NCBI GenBank assembly: GCA_904419075.1
Contig: CAJFQM010000001.1
Location: 124,001-188,000 of the forward strand
Reading direction: 5' to 3'
Source: an uncultured Clostridia bacterium
Lineage (GTDB): Bacteria > Bacillota > Clostridia > Christensenellales > Borkfalkiaceae
Length of the DNA stretch: 64,000 bases
Translations under genes and position numbers: made by a program
Shown: in pieces, positions 36,912-45,846 of the stretch
Layout: each line of letters begins with the position of its first letter
How positions within the stretch are numbered: position 1 is the stretch's first letter
The notes under the pieces: model-generated
The model's database searches: none
Seen by the model: the letters and a program-made list of their open reading frames with translations, nothing else
Told to the model about the DNA's origin: nothing

Positions 36912-38981
36912 ATGGAAATTCTGGTAGCAAAGAGCGGCGGATTTTGCCACGGCGTAAAAAAGGCGGTGGATACCGCCTTGACGATAGATCCCGAAAATAC
37001 CTATATTTACGGAGAAATCATTCACAATAAAGAAGTAGTGGATACGATCACGAAACGGGGGATTATCACCGTAGATTCGCTTTCCGAAGTTCCCGACGGA
37101 GCGACACTCATCATCCGTTCTCACGGTGCGGCAAAAAAGGTCTTCGACGAATGTGCCGACCGCGGCATTAAAGTTGTGGATTGTACGTGCGAATTCGTAC
37201 GCCGCACGCAGCGGATTGCCGACGAGCAGCATCGAGCAGGCAATGGCGTTATCATTATAGGGGAACGGACGCACCCCGAGGTGATCGGCATAAACGGCTG
37301 GTGCGGGGAGCAAGCCTATATTTTCGCCTCCGAAGACGACGATTTTTCCGTTTTGCCCGAAAAAAAGTGCTGTGTAGTGGCACAAACGACCTTTTCGAAG
37401 GAAAAATTTGAAAAAATTATTAAAATTATTAAAGATATACGGGGAAAAACAGTTGAAGTTTTTGAAACAATTTGCTATACTACTATAGGACGCCAAAATG
37501 AAGCGGGGGAACTCGCGAAACAATGCGACGCAATGCTGGTGATCGGCGGTTTGAACAGCAGCAATACCAACAAGCTGTATGATATCTGTGCGAAGTATTG
37601 TTCCGATGTGTTCCGCATGCGGAATTCGGACGATCTTGATTATAATAAAATCAAAAGATTTAAAAAGGTAGGTATTGTTACGGGTGCCAGCACCCCTAAC
37701 GCGCAAACTCAGGAGGTTCTCTTAAAGATGGAAGGAATGGAAACAGAAGCAAAAGCGACGATGGAAGAAGTTGTCGCGAACATGGACAATCAGCCGAAGT
37801 TCAAAAAAGGACAGCTGATTACGGCTACGATTTCGTCGGCGGACGATTCGGGAATTGCGGTATTGCTCCCTCTCGCAAAGAAGGAAGTAATTCTCGATAA
37901 AGACGAGGTGGACTGCGAAAATTATAATAAAGACGATTTCGCGGCCAAGGTCGGCGAGGAAATTGAATTGATGGTCGTGTCCGTGAATCCCGTCAAGCTC
38001 TCTCAGAAAATGATCAAGAAGGTCAAGGAAGAGGAAGCTATGCTCGCGGATATCGAAGCGGGTAAAGAATTCGATATTCCCTGCACGGGATACAATAAGG
38101 GCGGTCTTACGGGCGAGCTCGGTTCCTATACGGTATTTGTTCCCGCAAGGGAAATCCGTTCGGGTTATGTGAAGGAACTCGAAAAGTATGTGGGCAAGAA
38201 GCTGCGTCTTAAAATGCTCGAGATCAAGACGGAGAGAAGAAAAGAAATCATCGCTTCTCAGCGCGTCATCATCGAGGAAGAAAAGGCCGCGAGAGAGGCT
38301 GCGAAAGCGGCAAAAGAAGCCGAATTTTTCGCAAACATTCACGTTGACGATATCGTGGAAGGGAAAGTGGAAAGAGTCACTTCCTTCGGCGCTTTCGTAT
38401 CGGTGAACGGATTCGACTGCCTCGCTCACATTTCCGATCTTTCCTGGACGGGCGTAAAAGCTGTCACCGACGTATTGGAAATCGGCAAGAAGTATCAGTT
38501 CAAGGTTTTGAAAATCGATACCGAAGCGAAGAAAGTTTCTATCGGCTATAAACAGCTTCAGCCGCAGCCTTGGGACCTTGCTGCCGATAAGTATGCGGAA
38601 GGCGACGTCATTCACGGCAAAGTTGTCAGAATCGTTCCTTTCGGCGCGTTTATCGAAGTGGAAAAAGGCATCGACGGTCTCGTTCACGTTTCTCAGATCT
38701 CTCACGAATTTTTAGAGAATCCCACGACGGCTTTGACGATCGGGGAAGAGATCGATGCGAAAATTCTGAAACTCGATTGTGCGGAAAAGAAGATGACGCT
38801 TTCCATCAAGGCGCTGGAACCCAAGCCCGAAAATCTCGAAAGACGTCCGAGAGCCGCAAGGGGCGAATCCGAAGGCAGAGCGAAGAAGTTCTCCAAAGAC
38901 AGACCCGCGGACGAATATACCGAATGGAACGAAGGCGGTATCGGCGGAGCTTCCATCGCCGAGATGCTTAAAAACTCCTGA
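36912..38981 (+). CDS. ispH: Fusion of 4-hydroxy-3-methylbut-2-enyl diphosphate reductase (IspH) and S1 RNA-binding protein
   Basis: A 689-residue protein. Residues 1 to about 275 are IspH, the last step of the MEP isoprenoid pathway, with the three 4Fe-4S cysteines C12, C93 (VDCTCEF) and C188 (ETICYTT). From about 295 there are four S1-type OB folds; the last two are clear (EGKVERVTSFGAFVSVNG and HGKVVRIVPFGAFIEVEKG) and the first is weak. The C-terminus is Arg/Lys-rich. This fusion is known in Clostridia, where it may supply ribosomal protein S1 function. Dxs and IspA of the same pathway are at 47.5-50.2 kb. Confidence 0.93.
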   Translation: MEILVAKSGGFCHGVKKAVDTALTIDPENTYIYGEIIHNKEVVDTITKRGIITVDSLSEVPDGATLIIRSHGAAKKVFDECADRGIKVVDCTCEFVRRTQRIADEQHRAGNGVIIIGERTHPEVIGINGWCGEQAYIFASEDDDFSVLPEKKCCVVAQTTFSKEKFEKIIKIIKDIRGKTVEVFETICYTTIGRQNEAGELAKQCDAMLVIGGLNSSNTNKLYDICAKYCSDVFRMRNSDDLDYNKIKRFKKVGIVTGASTPNAQTQEVLLKMEGMETEAKATMEEVVANMDNQPKFKKGQLITATISSADDSGIAVLLPLAKKEVILDKDEVDCENYNKDDFAAKVGEEIELMVVSVNPVKLSQKMIKKVKEEEAMLADIEAGKEFDIPCTGYNKGGLTGELGSYTVFVPAREIRSGYVKELEKYVGKKLRLKMLEIKTERRKEIIASQRVIIEEEKAAREAAKAAKEAEFFANIHVDDIVEGKVERVTSFGAFVSVNGFDCLAHISDLSWTGVKAVTDVLEIGKKYQFKVLKIDTEAKKVSIGYKQLQPQPWDLAADKYAEGDVIHGKVVRIVPFGAFIEVEKGIDGLVHVSQISHEFLENPTTALTIGEEIDAKILKLDCAEKKMTLSIKALEPKPENLERRPRAARGESEGRAKKFSKDRPADEYTEWNEGGIGGASIAEMLKNS

Positions 38982-39011
38982 GTTTTTTCGAACAATACTT
39001 TGAAATAGATA

Positions 39012-39050
39012 AAAAGTCTGCTTTTAATTCGATTAAAAGCAGACTTTTCT
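39012..39050 (+). terminator. Terminator after ispH-S1
   Basis: A perfect 17-base stem (39012-39028 with 39032-39048) and a three-base loop TCG, ending CTTTTCTGTTT. Symmetric A/T flanks make it potentially bidirectional. Confidence 0.85.
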
Positions 39051-39100
39051 GTTTATATATAATCGTTATAAAAATTACCTCGGAAAAGGAGATTTCAATT

Positions 39101-40999
39101 ATGGAAGAAAAACAGGGAAACATTAAAATTTCAAGCGAAAATATGATGCCCATTATCAAAAAATGGCTGTATTCCGATAAGGATATCTTCCTCCGCGAAA
39201 TCGTAGCCAACGGCGTGGACGCAATCACGAAGTTCAAAAAGCTCGTCGAGATGGGCGAAGCCAAGGCGGAGCCCGACGAAGAATATCGCATCGACGTGTT
39301 TGTAGATGAAAAGGCAAAGACTCTCACGGTTCAGGATAACGGTATCGGCATGACCGCGGACGAGGTAGAAAAATATATCACTCAGATCGCGTTTTCGGGC
39401 GCGGAGGATTTCCTTCAAAAATATGAGAACGCTTCCGGCGACGGTATTATCGGACATTTCGGGCTCGGATTTTATTCCGCTTATATGGTTTCCGAAAACG
39501 TGGAAATCTATACGAAGAGCTATAAGGACGAACCGGCGGTAAAATGGGAATCGGACGGCAATTCCACCTATACGCTTTCCGCGACGGACAAGACTTCCCG
39601 CGGTACGAAAATCGTCATGCATCTCGCCGAAGGCGAAGAGGAATTTCTGAAAGAATACAGAATAAGGGAACTTCTCAGAAAATACTGCTCTTTCATGCCT
39701 TATAATATCTATCTCAATCCGAAAGGAGAAGAAAAGAAGCCGGACGACAAGGCGGCCGAAAACAAGAAGGACGGCGACGAGAAAAAGGAAGAAGTCAAAG
39801 ATAAACCTATCAATAATACGGCTCCGCTGTATCTGAAAGACCCGAAAGAATGTACGCCCGAAGAATATAAAGATTTCTATCGGGATACGTTCATGGATTA
39901 CAACGAACCTCTTTTCTGGATTCACCTCAATATGGATTATCCGTTCCGCCTGAAAGGCATTTTATATTTCCCCAAGGTGAAAAAACAGCAGGTACAGCTC
40001 GAAAAGGGACAGGTGAAACTTTATTGCAATCAGGTATTCATCGCGGATAACATCAAGGAAGTGATCCCCGAATTCCTCATGCTTTTGAACGGCGTCATCG
40101 ATTGTCCCGATATTCCGCTCAACGTTTCGAGGAGTTTCCTGCAAAACGACAGACAGGTACAAAAGATTTCCAAACACATCACTAAAAAAGTCGCGGATAA
40201 GCTGACGGCGCTTTTCAATAACGAGAGAGAACGTTATAACGAGTGCTGGAAAGATATTGCCACCTTTATCAAGTTCGGTTGCCTGAAAGACGACGAATTC
40301 TACGATAAAGTAAAAGATATCGTTATCTTTAAGAACTTAGAAGGCGAATATAAGCCGTTAAATGACTTTCTCGGCGAGGAGGTCAGCGACGAGGACGCGG
40401 GGAAAGGGATACAGCCCAAGGCCGTTTACTACGTATCTGACGAAGCGCAGCAGGCTCAATATATCGCCTTATTCAAAGAGGCGGGTCTCGACGCGATCGT
40501 ATGCGATACGTTTATCGATCCCCATTTTATCAGCTATATAGAATATAAGAATCCCAGAAAATGCCGTTTCGTGCGAATCGACGCGGATGTAGACGGCGCA
40601 TTAAAGAGCGGCGAAGAAGTAAAAGAGGAAGATCATAAAGATCTGATAGAGCTTTTCAAAAACAATCTTGCCAATAAGGATATTTCCGTAAAAGCCGAAA
40701 AATTCAAAAACGGAAATATTCCCGCGATTATCACGGTGGAAGAATTTATGCGCAGAATGTCGGAAATGAACAGTTTTTACGGCATGAGCGAAGCGGATAC
40801 CATGAAGAACGCGACGCTCGTTCTCAATCTTTCCAATCCCATCGTGGCGGGGCTTACGGGACAGGCGGAAGAGAAGCAGAAATTTATCGTCAATCAGATT
40901 TATTATCTGGCGATGCTCGGCTATAAGAAACTCACGCCCGAAGAACTTTCCGACTTTGTGGAAAAGAGCACACAGCTTCTTTCCGATTACACGAAATAA
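39101..40999 (+). CDS. htpG: Molecular chaperone HtpG (Hsp90) with a charged linker
   Basis: A 632-residue Hsp90. The GHKL ATP site shows REIVANGVDAITK (catalytic Glu and Mg-binding Asn), DNGIGM and GHFGLGFYSAYMVS; the middle domain has NEPLFWIHLN and LYCNQVFIADN, and the client-binding C-terminal domain is complete. Two points are odd. The ANGVDA box replaces the usual SNASDA, and about 30 strongly charged residues (rich in Lys, Asp, Glu) lie near residues 207-237, where bacterial HtpG normally has only a short link; a linker there is typical of eukaryotic Hsp90. Transcribed alone between two terminators, with a GGAAAAGGAGA site. Confidence 0.93.
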   Translation: MEEKQGNIKISSENMMPIIKKWLYSDKDIFLREIVANGVDAITKFKKLVEMGEAKAEPDEEYRIDVFVDEKAKTLTVQDNGIGMTADEVEKYITQIAFSGAEDFLQKYENASGDGIIGHFGLGFYSAYMVSENVEIYTKSYKDEPAVKWESDGNSTYTLSATDKTSRGTKIVMHLAEGEEEFLKEYRIRELLRKYCSFMPYNIYLNPKGEEKKPDDKAAENKKDGDEKKEEVKDKPINNTAPLYLKDPKECTPEEYKDFYRDTFMDYNEPLFWIHLNMDYPFRLKGILYFPKVKKQQVQLEKGQVKLYCNQVFIADNIKEVIPEFLMLLNGVIDCPDIPLNVSRSFLQNDRQVQKISKHITKKVADKLTALFNNERERYNECWKDIATFIKFGCLKDDEFYDKVKDIVIFKNLEGEYKPLNDFLGEEVSDEDAGKGIQPKAVYYVSDEAQQAQYIALFKEAGLDAIVCDTFIDPHFISYIEYKNPRKCRFVRIDADVDGALKSGEEVKEEDHKDLIELFKNNLANKDISVKAEKFKNGNIPAIITVEEFMRRMSEMNSFYGMSEADTMKNATLVLNLSNPIVAGLTGQAEEKQKFIVNQIYYLAMLGYKKLTPEELSDFVEKSTQLLSDYTK

Positions 41000-41028
41000 C
41001 TTTTACAGAACCTCCTATATATTTTAGG

Positions 41029-41062
41029 AAAAAGCACCTTTCTTGTCGAAGGGTGCTTTTTT
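41029..41062 (+). terminator. Terminator after htpG
   Basis: A 10-base stem AAAAAGCACC/GGTGCTTTTT with a 13-base loop and further T residues, insulating htpG from the spoIIIA operon. Confidence 0.82.
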
Positions 41063-41111
41063 CCTTTTCTTTTGTTCTATCGGGACAAGCCGCCGCATAT
41101 AATGATAACAA

Positions 41112-41969
41112 ATGTTGGAATTTCTTCCGGACAATATCAAAGAGGCGCTCAGACACGTCAATCTCAATCGCGTGTATGAAATCCGTCTCAGAGCGGGGCG
41201 TCCCGTCACTGTAAATTACGAGGGGAGATATCGTTATCTCGGTTTTTACGGGTTGGTTGAGAAACCGTCCGCCGCCCTGCGTCCGTCTCATGCGGAAATC
41301 GGGGACACTGTCTTTTCCGCGGGGCGTTTCTCCGTCTATTCGGTGGAAGAACAAATCAAGCGCGGATTTATTACGGGAGAATACGGGGAACGCATCGGGC
41401 TTGCGGGACAATATGTCTTTGAAAAGGGAAAGGCTCTGGCGATCCGGGATTTTACTTCTTTATGTATCCGCGTTCCGCATGAGATTATAGGCTGCGGAAG
41501 AGAAATCTATCGGCGATGCCTTTCCGACAAACTCAGAAGCATATTGATCATGTCTCCTCCGGGAATCGGAAAGACGACGATATTGCGCGATTTAAGCAGG
41601 ACGCTGAGCGAAACTACGGGAAAAAATATCCTGATTTGTGACGAGCGCGGGGAAATTTCCGCGGGAGATACGGGCACGACCAGCGACGTTTTGCTGTATG
41701 CGGATAAGGCCACGGCTTTTGAGGCGGGGATTCGCGCCATGCGGCCGGATGTCATGATTACGGACGAGCTGTCCGCAGCCGATTGCTCGGCCGTCGAAAG
41801 GGCGATTTTCGGAGGCGTGAAAGTAATCGCTTCGGCGCACTTTGCCGAAATCTCCGATGTTAAACCACCCTTTTCGGGGCTGTTCGAGCGCTATGTGCTG
41901 TTGGACTCGGAGACGATCGGAAGGGTAAAGGCAGTTTACGACGAAAAATCAAAGGAAACGGAAGGATGA
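41112..41969 (+). CDS. spoIIIAA: Stage III sporulation protein AA (ATPase)
   Basis: A 285-residue secretion-type ATPase, expected in the mother cell as the motor of the SpoIIIA-SpoIIQ channel that feeds the engulfed forespore. The Walker A is SPPGIGKTT near residue 148, and the Walker B region ICDERGEISAG and MITDEL follow. It opens the full eight-gene operon. A CATATAAT block at 41096-41103, only nine bases before the ATG, could be a -10 of sigma-E or sigma-A type, which would leave almost no 5' leader; no good -35 was found. Confidence 0.93.
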   Translation: MLEFLPDNIKEALRHVNLNRVYEIRLRAGRPVTVNYEGRYRYLGFYGLVEKPSAALRPSHAEIGDTVFSAGRFSVYSVEEQIKRGFITGEYGERIGLAGQYVFEKGKALAIRDFTSLCIRVPHEIIGCGREIYRRCLSDKLRSILIMSPPGIGKTTILRDLSRTLSETTGKNILICDERGEISAGDTGTTSDVLLYADKATAFEAGIRAMRPDVMITDELSAADCSAVERAIFGGVKVIASAHFAEISDVKPPFSGLFERYVLLDSETIGRVKAVYDEKSKETEG

Positions 41970-41979
41970 AAAATGCGGT

Positions 41980-42477
41980 ATGATAAAATTTATTCTCGGC
42001 GTGGCAATCATATGCTTCACGAGTTTCTGCGGATATGTTCTCGCAAAAAAATACAGACAGAGAAAGAACTTCTTTTCGCAGATGAACGAGTTCAACGAGC
42101 GTTTTTTGAGCGAGATTGCCTATTATCGCCGTCCCATCAAAGAATTCAGCGGAAAATATGTTTACAAGGGAGAATTTGACGAGCTCTTATGCGCCTTCGT
42201 CGAAGCGTTGGGAAAGACCGGGGAAGAGGATCCTCAGACAAAATCTTCTCTTCCGACGTTTTCTTTTCTGAGCAAGGACGAGGGAGATTTCGTGAACGAC
42301 TATTTTCTGATGGTCGGAAAGGGCGACAGTGCCTCTCAGAATGCGTATTTCACATCGGTAAAGGGTACGCTGGGCGAATACAAGCGCAAGAGTGCGGAGG
42401 ATTGTTCCAAGTACGGAGACCTGTATTTGAAGCTCGGATTTCTCTGCGGACTGATGATTTTAGTCATCATCATATAA
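41980..42477 (+). CDS. spoIIIAB: Stage III sporulation protein AB
   Basis: A 165-residue protein with membrane segments at both ends (IKFILGVAIICFTSFCGYVLA and GFLCGLMILVIII) around a helical cytoplasmic or periplasmic-like domain (GEF-domain fold similar to secretion-system GspF). It partners the SpoIIIAA ATPase. It starts 10 bases after spoIIIAA, and the ribosome site AAGGATGAAAAA overlaps the end of that gene. Confidence 0.92.
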   Translation: MIKFILGVAIICFTSFCGYVLAKKYRQRKNFFSQMNEFNERFLSEIAYYRRPIKEFSGKYVYKGEFDELLCAFVEALGKTGEEDPQTKSSLPTFSFLSKDEGDFVNDYFLMVGKGDSASQNAYFTSVKGTLGEYKRKSAEDCSKYGDLYLKLGFLCGLMILVIII

Positions 42478-42482
42478 AGATT

Positions 42483-42680
42483 ATGGATATTTCGATACTT
42501 TTCAAAATCGCCGCCATCGGCATCATCGTCACCGTCATCTGTCAAATCCTTAAAAAATCCGACCGCGACGATATTGCTACGGTGGTGAGCATCGTAGGGC
42601 TGATTCTCGTCCTGACGATCGTCGTCGGCATGATTGGCGATTTATTCGGACAGATCATGGAACTTTTCGATTTGACGTAG
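42483..42680 (+). CDS. spoIIIAC: Stage III sporulation protein AC
   Basis: A 65-residue protein almost wholly made of two membrane segments joined by KKSDRDDI, exactly the size and pattern of SpoIIIAC. A longer open frame of 163 codons exists upstream but it is a shadow of spoIIIAB; the ATG at 42483 lies five bases after the spoIIIAB stop and gives the family N-terminus MDISILFKIAAIGI. Confidence 0.93.
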   Translation: MDISILFKIAAIGIIVTVICQILKKSDRDDIATVVSIVGLILVLTIVVGMIGDLFGQIMELFDLT

Positions 42681-42773
42681 CCTTTCGGGGCGGAAAACGA
42701 AAAATGAAGAAAAACAAAAGGATGGTACGGACATACGGAAACGGAAATTTTCAAAATTATCGGCATTGCTTTC

Positions 42774-43133
42774 GTGACGGCAATTTCGGCAATACTTCTC
42801 AAAAGTACCAAGCCCGAACTTTCCTTTGCCGTCACGATTACCGGCATCATCATTATTTTGATGTTTGTGGTGGACATGCTCCAAAATACCGTCAATATCC
42901 TGTCGACGATTGCCAAGCTCACGGGAATCGAAAACGGCCTTATTAAAATTCTTCTGAAAATCGTCGGCGTGGGGTATCTCACCGAATTCAGCGCGGGGCT
43001 TCTCAACGATTTCGGCAGTTCTGCCGTCGCGGATAAGGTCATTCTCGGCGGAAAGCTCACTATTTTAATTCTTTCTCTTCCCATCATCGAAAGCGTCCTC
43101 AAATTGATGGCGGGATTCTTGGAGCTGATATGA
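42774..43133 (+). CDS. spoIIIAD: Stage III sporulation protein AD, start codon unclear
   Basis: A membrane protein of the SpoIIIA complex, about 119-131 residues. The coordinates begin at the first standard start (GTG 42774). The conserved N-terminus EIFKIIGIAFVTAIS is however encoded in frame upstream from 42744, and there the expected ATG is replaced by ACG (42741, with a second ACG at 42735); the frame has no ATG, GTG or TTG back to a stop at 42705. An AAAGGA site lies at 42717-42722, which suits a start at 42735 or 42741 rather than at 42774. So either a non-standard start, a mutation, or a sequence error. The stop overlaps the spoIIIAE ATG by four bases. Confidence 0.85.
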   Translation: MTAISAILLKSTKPELSFAVTITGIIIILMFVVDMLQNTVNILSTIAKLTGIENGLIKILLKIVGVGYLTEFSAGLLNDFGSSAVADKVILGGKLTILILSLPIIESVLKLMAGFLELI

Positions 43134-44362
43134 GGACAAAAAATTATTTATACGGTTTGCCGCTTTCATGCAGAGGAAAACAAAAGGGACGGCGGCGCCT
43201 CGTCCTTCGGGTTTTTGTTCTCGTTTTCTTCGTCGTTTTCTGCCTTCCCGGACTCGTATTCGCGCAGGCGGAGGAAGGCACGGACGGAAAAGAGGAGCTC
43301 AATCAGAACATTCTTGAACAAATAGAGAAGCTGGATATGGAGGCGTTGCAGGAATATATCGATTCTTTGGGGATTTTTTCCGACGAAACGATAGCCGAAC
43401 GGCTCTTCGACTATATCAAGGGGGAACAGTTCGACTACGGCGGTTTCGGAAAGCAGATTCTCAACGTATTGTTCGAGGATGTAAAGGATATGCTTCCCGC
43501 GTTTGCCTGTATCTGCGCGGTGGCGCTGCTATGCGGAATTTTGTCGTCCGTCAAGAGCAATTTTGCCTCTCAGACTTCCGCGGATATGATATTTCTCGTC
43601 GCTTATGCGGCGGCTCTCATTCCCGTTCTGGCGGTTCTGACGGAATGTTTCTCACGCGCCTTTTCCTCCGTGTCCTCCATGCGGGAACAAATGCAGCTGA
43701 CGTTTCCTCTGTTGCTGACGCTCATGGCCGCGAGCGGCGGAAGCGTTTCCGCCGCGATTTACCAGCCCGCGGTGGCTTTCTTGAGCACCACGATTGTTTC
43801 CGTCGTTTCGGCGGTGGTTCTTCCGCTCACTTTGACGATTATCGCGTTTTCCATGGCGGGAAATCTGTCGAACGAATTGAAACTCAATAATTTTTCCGCT
43901 TTTTTCAAGAGTATAAACAAATGGATTATCGGCGTGAGCGTCTCCGTATTCGGATTGTTTTTCACCGTGCAGGGACTGACTTCGGCGGCATACGACGGAA
44001 TCACCCGCAGGGCGGCGAAATACGCTATCGGAACGGGCGTCCCCATCGTCGGCGGATTTCTTTCCGGAGGATTCGACCTTGCGATTGCGGGCAGCGTGCT
44101 CATTAAAAATTCCCTCGGAAGCCTGAGCATTTTTCTTATGGTCTCCGTATTGTTCGAGCCGCTCGTCATGCTGGTCGCGGCTAATTTGTTCCTGCGGCTG
44201 ACGGCAGCCGTTACACAGCCGCTCGGGGAGAGTCGCATTTCTTCCTTTTTGGGCGAAACGGCGGACAATCTGAATTATTGCACCGCGGGATTGCTGTTTG
44301 TTGCGTTTCTGTACTTTATCGGAATCGTATTGATTATCTGTTCTTCGGAGGTGCTGTTTTGA
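43130..44362 (+). CDS. spoIIIAE: Stage III sporulation protein AE
   Basis: A 410-residue polytopic membrane protein. A signal-like segment (about residues 22-45, ending VFAQAEE) precedes a soluble stretch and about seven to eight membrane segments. Conserved SpoIIIAE parts are visible, such as FPLLLTLMAASGG, YQPAVAFLS and GLTSAAYDGITRRAAKYA. It is the largest membrane component of the feeding channel. ATGA overlap with spoIIIAD. Confidence 0.94.
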   Translation: MRTKNYLYGLPLSCRGKQKGRRRLVLRVFVLVFFVVFCLPGLVFAQAEEGTDGKEELNQNILEQIEKLDMEALQEYIDSLGIFSDETIAERLFDYIKGEQFDYGGFGKQILNVLFEDVKDMLPAFACICAVALLCGILSSVKSNFASQTSADMIFLVAYAAALIPVLAVLTECFSRAFSSVSSMREQMQLTFPLLLTLMAASGGSVSAAIYQPAVAFLSTTIVSVVSAVVLPLTLTIIAFSMAGNLSNELKLNNFSAFFKSINKWIIGVSVSVFGLFFTVQGLTSAAYDGITRRAAKYAIGTGVPIVGGFLSGGFDLAIAGSVLIKNSLGSLSIFLMVSVLFEPLVMLVAANLFLRLTAAVTQPLGESRISSFLGETADNLNYCTAGLLFVAFLYFIGIVLIICSSEVLF

Positions 44363-44877
44363 GCGGTTATCTTCTTGCCATTATCGGCATTGTCCTTTTG
44401 ACGGGTATTTTGTCCGCCGTGTTGCCCGAAGGAAAAACGGCAAAATTTATCAAGGGTATGACAAAACTATGCTGTCTGGCCGTCATTTTGGCTCCCATTT
44501 TGGGCTTCTTTCATAAGGTGGCAACGGGCGGTGAGATAAATTTTCCGTTTTTTTCCTCGGAAACAGTCATAGAAACGGACAGTTCCTTCATAGATTATTG
44601 CAGTACGAAAAGAGTGGAAAACGCCGAAGAGGATTTGGAAGAAAAAATGGAGGAACTCTTTTCCGTCCGTGTGGAAGCCACGTTGCTTTGGGAATATTGC
44701 GGCTCGGTGACCGAAGACGGAGAGGACGGGTATCTGTCCGTTTACGAGGGAACGGAGATTAAAATTACCAAAGTACTCTTGAAGGACGCGGAGGGAAATA
44801 TCGACGAGGAGGTACGGGAAAAGATGAAAGAACATATTACGGAAAAATACGGTTGCGAGGTGGAGTTTGTCGAATAA
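44359..44877 (+). CDS. spoIIIAF: Stage III sporulation protein AF
   Basis: A 172-residue protein with two N-terminal membrane segments (YLLAIIGIVLLTGILSAVL and LCCLAVILAPILGF) and a soluble domain that ends in the ring-building fold typical of SpoIIIAF (VREKMKEHITEKYGCEVEFVE). The start is a TTG at 44359 that overlaps the spoIIIAE stop in TTGA, with GGAGG eight bases before. The upstream extension of the frame lies inside spoIIIAE. Confidence 0.9.
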   Translation: MSGYLLAIIGIVLLTGILSAVLPEGKTAKFIKGMTKLCCLAVILAPILGFFHKVATGGEINFPFFSSETVIETDSSFIDYCSTKRVENAEEDLEEKMEELFSVRVEATLLWEYCGSVTEDGEDGYLSVYEGTEIKITKVLLKDAEGNIDEEVREKMKEHITEKYGCEVEFVE

Positions 44878-45250
44878 TCAAACGGCTTCGCGCAGCCGCA
44901 AGCGCGGGGAAAAAAGCAGTCGCTTCCGCGATGTTCTGCTGCTTTCCGCTCTCGCCCTGCTCCTGATTTTTGCGGTCTGGAAAATTTTTTATACCGACGA
45001 CAAACGGGAGACTCCGACGATGGCGAACGCCAGCGAAAGCGAACAAAAGCTATGTGCGCTTTTAGAAGAAATCGAAGGTGTGGGCAAGGTCAATGTGATG
45101 ATTTGCGAAGGAGAAGACGGCGTGGAAAGCGTCGTAGTGGTCTGCGAAGGCGCAAACGATCTTCTGGTAAATATGAATATCCGGGAGGCCGTGGCGGCCG
45201 CTTTGGGAACGGACGAAAAGTCCGTGAGAATTTATCTGATGAAAGAATAA
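44867..45250 (+). CDS. spoIIIAG: Stage III sporulation protein AG (short form)
   Basis: A 127-residue protein with a basic N-terminus, one membrane segment (about residues 23-42, DVLLLSALALLLIFAVWKI) and the ring-building motif LCALLEEIEGVGKVNVMICEG found in SpoIIIAG, which forms a large ring in the intermembrane space. It is clearly shorter than the about 230 residues of B. subtilis SpoIIIAG; the beta-rich insert is missing. TTG start at 44867, overlapping spoIIIAF. Confidence 0.9.
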   Translation: MSNNQTASRSRKRGEKSSRFRDVLLLSALALLLIFAVWKIFYTDDKRETPTMANASESEQKLCALLEEIEGVGKVNVMICEGEDGVESVVVVCEGANDLLVNMNIREAVAAALGTDEKSVRIYLMKE

Positions 45251-45266
45251 AAAAGGAGATAAAAAT

Positions 45267-45755
45267 ATGTCAACCAAAAAGAAAATTGTTGTAATGTCGG
45301 CATTAGTACTTTTGCTCGCGGTGACAGCGGTATTTAATTTCGTACTCGCCAACACCAACGCGCTGGCTTCCGCGGAAGGCGGCGTCACCACGGCGAATTA
45401 TTTCGCTACCTACCGCACGGAACGCACGACGGCTCGCAGCGAAGAACTCGTGCAGCTCGACAGCGTAATCGCGCTCTATGAAGCGGGGGACGAACGCTAT
45501 GAAGAAGCAACGAAAATGAAAATGGAAATCGTTGCGGCCATGGAAAAAGAGCTCGTCCTCGAAAATATGATCAAATCCCTCGGCTTCTCCGATGCGGTCG
45601 TTTCCGTTTCCAGCGATTCCGACAATATTAACGTCTTTATCAATTCTTCGGAACTTACGTACGATACGGCGCTTTCCATCTATAACATGCTCAAAAACGA
45701 GACGGGAGTCGTTGCCGGAAATATCGTGATCATGCCCGTATATTCGGAAAGTTGA
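45267..45755 (+). CDS. spoIIIAH: Stage III sporulation protein AH
   Basis: A 162-residue protein with one membrane segment (about 8-28) and an outer helical region followed by the YscJ/FliF-like ring-building domain (ENMIKSLGFSDAVVSVSSDS). In sporulation it binds SpoIIQ from the forespore side to join the two membranes. A strong AAAAAGGAGATAAAA site is present. Last gene of spoIIIA; asp23 after it has its own promoter. Confidence 0.93.
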   Translation: MSTKKKIVVMSALVLLLAVTAVFNFVLANTNALASAEGGVTTANYFATYRTERTTARSEELVQLDSVIALYEAGDERYEEATKMKMEIVAAMEKELVLENMIKSLGFSDAVVSVSSDSDNINVFINSSELTYDTALSIYNMLKNETGVVAGNIVIMPVYSES

Positions 45756-45804
45756 AAAAAGAAAAACTATTTGATAAAAAACAGTAGAATTATTCGGAAA
45801 GATG

Positions 45805-45813
45805 TGCTATAAT
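45805..45813 (+). promoter_or_regulatory. Extended -10 promoter for asp23-nusB and following genes
   Basis: TGCTATAAT (45805-45813) is a perfect extended -10; no good -35 is present at the right distance. It would separate the vegetative nusB-folD-ispA-dxs genes from the sporulation operon upstream. Confidence 0.6.
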
Positions 45814-45846
45814 ATAAGCGGTAGCTTATCAAGGAGATCTTTTTGA

